Assembly (NCBI GenBank): GCA_964359565.1
Contig: CAYHTN010000052.1
Coordinates: forward strand, 1 to 8,459
Direction: 5' to 3'
Length of the DNA stretch: 8,459 nucleotides
Source: JAGOTP01 sp964359565
GTDB lineage: Bacteria > Patescibacteriota > Patescibacteriia > 2-12-FULL-60-25
Shown here: positions 6,392 to 8,459 of the stretch, piece by piece
How the letters are laid out: each line of letters starts with the position of its first letter
Position numbering within the stretch: position 1 is the stretch's first letter
The notes under the pieces: generated by a model
Seen by the model: only the letters and a program-made list of their open reading frames with translations
What the model was told of the DNA's origin: nothing
Database searches by the model: none
Program-made: the position numbers and the translations under genes

Positions 6392-8227
6392 GGCGAGATT
6401 CCTCGGCGTGTCGATCTCTCGCTCGAGGAGAACGCCGAGGTGGTAGGAAAGAAGCTGCAGGACATATGCGAAGAGGAGGCCCTGCGCGAACAGGTTCGGG
6501 GCGAGCGGAACCGTGACGACATCGACGCTTCGGTCGCCGAAATCTTCGTTCCCTTCGGTCGTGAAGACCACGACCTTGCCCTTCCGAGTACGCACATCCT
6601 CGATCGCTCCCACGAGACGGTCGTAACGCGGATCGTGTTCCTGCTTCGGGGCGAGCACGAGGATGGTCGCCTTGTCGGGCACGAGCGCGAGAGGTCCATG
6701 CTTGAGACGGCCGGCCGGAAGCGGCGCCGACGGACAGTAGACGACCTCTTCGAGCTTGAGCGCGCCTTCCGAAGCGATGGCGACGTCGCTTCCGAGCGCG
6801 AGAATCTTGAAAGAGGTGGTCGAGACGAGACGCTCCGCCATCCCGATGAGACCTCCCTGTCGTTCACGCACCCGCTCGAGTTGGGATGCGAGCTGAAGCA
6901 GCTCATCGAATTGCGCGATCGTCGTTCCCTCAGTCGACGTCGGATCGAGCGCATCGAGGAGGAGCCAGAGCACCGCACACTGGCCGAAGAAGGCCATGGT
7001 CGAGGCCGTCGCCCGCTCTTCACCGGTGCAGGTGTAGAGCGACGTCTGCACCTGATGCGCGAGCGCACCCATAGGGTTGTTGTGGACCCCGATGGTCGAG
7101 ATCTGCCGAGCATGTCCCCGCTGTGCCGCGAGGCAATCGGCGAGGGCCTTCAGCGTGTCCGTCGTCGTGCCTGACTGGGAGATGGCGACGACGAGCGCAT
7201 GAGGGCCGTAGAGCGCGACCGGTGCATCGATCACGTTGGTCGCGTCGATCGCTCGCACGGGAATGCCGAGACGCGTCGCGAACAGCGGCGCCAGGAATTC
7301 CGCCGCGTGCAGCGAGGTCCCGCACGCGAGGAAGACGATCTCATCCGGACGATCCGTCCCAACGAGTGTTGTGACGAGACGCCTCCGCATCGGCTCAGCT
7401 CGATAGGCGTCCACGACGCGACGAATCGCTCCCGGGACGTGGAAGAGCTCCGCCTGCATGATATGGGCGAACCCGTCCGCCGAAGGAGCCTGCGCGCCCG
7501 GATCGAACTGGTACTGCTCGCCCGGGATCTCGGTCTGATTCGGACCGAAGAGATAGGCCCCCGGAGCGAGGGCTGTGTACGTCTCCGCCACTCCCATGAG
7601 CACGTACGGCGATGACGCGAGCACGAACTCTCCCTCCGAGCCGAGAGCACCGTAGAGCTCACCGACCCCCGTCACGCCCACGAACAGACGCTCCGGCTGC
7701 AACCGATCGAGACAGACGAAGGCGTTCGTCCCCTGTACCCGCGCGACGAACTCTGCGAACAGGCGCGCATCGATCGGGGTCGATCGTGCTTCGGCTTCGA
7801 CACAGCTCTTGGCCCAGGCAGCGACGAGGACTTCTGAATCCGTTTCGGACTGCAGTACGTCTCCGTCCACGAGCGTTCGAAGTGCCACGAGCGACGCCTG
7901 ATCGACGTTGCCGTTATGAACGAGCGCAAAGCGTCCGTCCGGACTCAGATGCGGATGCGCATTTCGCTCCGCGACTTCTCCGCGCGTCGCCCAGCGCACG
8001 TGTCCCACGCCGACCAAGGCGGTCGGCATGGAATGGGTCACGAGACGCTGTTCGAGTGCCGCGAACGCCGGGCGTTCGCCCACCTTCTCGACGAAGAATG
8101 CCCCCGTCTGATCGATGAGCACGACCCCCGCGCTATCCGTTCCCCGCGGCGAGAGACACTTGAGCCCCGCGAGCAGGGACGGTCCCACCGTACCTTGACC
8201 CTGCCTACGAACCACGATTCCGCACAT
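6371..8227 (-). CDS. glmS: Glutamine-fructose-6-phosphate aminotransferase (isomerizing), GlmS
   Basis: The product is 618 residues (E. coli GlmS is 609). It makes glucosamine-6-phosphate from fructose-6-phosphate and glutamine, the first step to UDP-GlcNAc for peptidoglycan and other envelope polymers. The amidotransferase domain (2-235) begins with nucleophile Cys2 after a removable Met and shows GHVRWATRG (75-83), HNG (104-106) and SETDSE (127-132). SIS domain 1 (285-420) has CGTS (302-305) and SQSGTT (350-355). SIS domain 2 (455-608) has EGALKLEE (487-494) and LKHGP (508-512). The C-terminal NLAKTVTVQ carries the active-site Lys613. I chose the ATG at 8227 because Cys must follow the first Met; the longer frame to 8281 would bury it. 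A Shine-Dalgarno sequence supports this. Several motif positions differ from the usual family sequence, and the gene is much more GC-rich than tig. It is convergent with the Nudix gene and divergent from nfo. Confidence 0.94.
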   Translation of the reverse strand: MCGIVVRRQGQGTVGPSLLAGLKCLSPRGTDSAGVVLIDQTGAFFVEKVGERPAFAALEQRLVTHSMPTALVGVGHVRWATRGEVAERNAHPHLSPDGRFALVHNGNVDQASLVALRTLVDGDVLQSETDSEVLVAAWAKSCVEAEARSTPIDARLFAEFVARVQGTNAFVCLDRLQPERLFVGVTGVGELYGALGSEGEFVLASSPYVLMGVAETYTALAPGAYLFGPNQTEIPGEQYQFDPGAQAPSADGFAHIMQAELFHVPGAIRRVVDAYRAEPMRRRLVTTLVGTDRPDEIVFLACGTSLHAAEFLAPLFATRLGIPVRAIDATNVIDAPVALYGPHALVVAISQSGTTTDTLKALADCLAAQRGHARQISTIGVHNNPMGALAHQVQTSLYTCTGEERATASTMAFFGQCAVLWLLLDALDPTSTEGTTIAQFDELLQLASQLERVRERQGGLIGMAERLVSTTSFKILALGSDVAIASEGALKLEEVVYCPSAPLPAGRLKHGPLALVPDKATILVLAPKQEHDPRYDRLVGAIEDVRTRKGKVVVFTTEGNEDFGDRSVDVVTVPLAPNLFAQGLLFAYVLQLLSYHLGVLLEREIDTPRNLAKTVTVQ

Positions 8228-8233
8228 GACGAT

Positions 8234-8240
8234 ACTCCTA
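8234..8240 (-). promoter_or_regulatory. Shine-Dalgarno sequence of glmS
   Basis: On the - strand, TAGGAGT (8240-8234) contains AGGAG seven bases before the ATG at 8227, ideal spacing. It confirms the start that leaves Cys as the first residue of the mature enzyme. Among the other genes only the GC-rich orphan has a comparable site. Confidence 0.75.
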
Positions 8241-8278
8241 CGTTGGCGCGAACGTCTCCGCTTGACTGTAGAGGAACA

Positions 8279-8304
8279 CACCCGTTTGACGTCTCAAATG
8301 GATG
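8279..8304 (-). promoter_or_regulatory. Hairpin in the glmS leader
   Basis: On the - strand CATCC (8304-8300) pairs with GGGTG (8283-8279, one G-U pair), and TTTGA (8298-8294) pairs with TCAAA (8289-8285). An A.C mismatch separates the two stems, and a GACG loop closes the inner one. It lies about 50 bases upstream of the glmS start. No T-run follows, so it is not a simple terminator. A regulatory role is inferred only from position. I saw no conserved glmS ribozyme core around it. Confidence 0.35.
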
Positions 8305-8330
8305 GTGCAAAACGTATCTAACCACGAGTC

Positions 8331-8359
8331 TTCAAAAAGCACCGCACTCCTATTGTCAA
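8331..8359 (-). promoter_or_regulatory. Possible glmS promoter
   Basis: On the - strand a perfect TTGACA (8359-8354) is followed after 17 bases by TTTGAA (8336-8331), only 3/6 to TATAAT. A start near 8325 would give a leader of about 98 bases that includes the hairpin at 8279-8304. The -35 box overlaps that of the divergent nfo promoter. Another start closer to the gene cannot be excluded. Confidence 0.3.
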
Positions 8360-8381
8360 TCTTGTCCGGCCTCGGTATCTT
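8353..8381 (+). promoter_or_regulatory. Predicted nfo promoter, near-leaderless
   Basis: TTGTCA (8353-8358, 5/6) is followed after 17 bases by TATCTT (8376-8381, 4/6). Transcription would begin near 8388, six bases before the ATG at 8394. No Shine-Dalgarno sequence is present, the same arrangement as at ychF. Confidence 0.5.
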
Positions 8382-8393
8382 CTTGTTATTCTT

Positions 8394-8459
8394 ATGTTAT
8401 TCGGTGCTCACGTCTCTTGCGCCGGCGGTGTCCAGAATGCCCCTCTGAACGCGACCACT
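8394..8459 (+). CDS. nfo: Endonuclease IV (apurinic/apyrimidinic endonuclease), N-terminal 22 codons, 3' partial
   Basis: The frame from ATG 8394 is open to the window end and begins MLFGAHVSCAGGVQNAP. GAHVSxAGG close to the N-terminus, followed by NAP, is the characteristic opening of endonuclease IV (AP endonuclease family 2), a zinc-dependent TIM-barrel enzyme that cuts DNA 5' to abasic sites in base-excision repair. Only the first strand and start of the first helix are visible; the metal-binding residues lie beyond the edge. The start is fixed by the family and by the promoter just upstream. It is divergent from glmS, with 166 bases between the two starts. The family call rests on a short but distinctive motif. 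Confidence 0.82.
   Translation, partial: MLFGAHVSCAGGVQNAPLNATT

Noticed and set aside
5947..7113. 388-codon - strand frame crossing the Nudix gene and the 3' half of glmS
   Set aside because: It is extremely Arg/Ser-rich, crosses two terminators and two well-supported genes, and has no recognisable motif.
6332..7174. 280-codon + strand frame, rich in Arg and Glu, antisense to glmS
   Set aside because: It is a shadow of the GC-rich glmS gene on the opposite strand. Its composition is that of a reverse-frame translation, and it has no family motif, promoter or Shine-Dalgarno sequence of its own.
8228..8330. glmS ribozyme/riboswitch in the glmS leader
   Set aside because: The leader is short and I see neither the conserved ribozyme core nor its nested pairings; only a simple hairpin is present.

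Overview
The window (8459 bases, 5'->3') holds six protein genes plus the first 22 codons of a seventh. It has no rRNA, tRNA, CRISPR array, insertion sequence or phage gene that I can recognise. Gene content and style suggest a bacterial chromosome: the housekeeping genes ychF, tig, glmS and nfo, short intergenic gaps, compact terminators and E. coli-like TTGACA promoters. The large secreted calcium-binding-repeat protease, the near absence of ribosome binding sites and the very short leaders would fit a Patescibacteria/CPR-type genome (Parcubacteria or Uhrbacteria-like). That assignment is a guess from style, not from a marker comparison.

Layout. Bases 1-2457 (+) encode the catalytic and C-terminal parts of a secreted M4 (thermolysin-type) metalloprotease with thrombospondin type-3 calcium-binding repeats; its N-terminus lies outside the window. 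A perfect 36-base palindrome at 2487-2522 separates it from the convergent gene ychF (2526-3608, -), an Obg-like P-loop ATPase. A divergent promoter region follows (3609-3721). It serves ychF on one side and, on the other, a GC-rich orphan gene for a 174-residue protein (3722-4246, +) that has its own promoter, a perfect Shine-Dalgarno sequence and its own terminator (4258-4298). Next come tig (trigger factor, 4368-5657, +) and, 9 bases later, a Nudix-like hydrolase gene (5667-6314, +). glmS (6371-8227, -) is convergent to these, and the two transcription units end in interlocked hairpins at 6313-6391. At the right edge, divergent from glmS, a gene for endonuclease IV (nfo) begins at 8394 and runs off the window.

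How the parts relate. The housekeeping genes serve ribosome-linked functions (YchF, trigger factor), amino-sugar supply for the cell envelope (GlmS) and base-excision repair (Nfo). Nothing shows that they form one pathway. The most notable pattern is compositional. The orphan gene and glmS are clearly richer in G+C than their neighbours, and they are also the only two with obvious Shine-Dalgarno sequences. The others lack one, and some look nearly leaderless. This suggests two gene populations of different origin or different translation mode in one genome.
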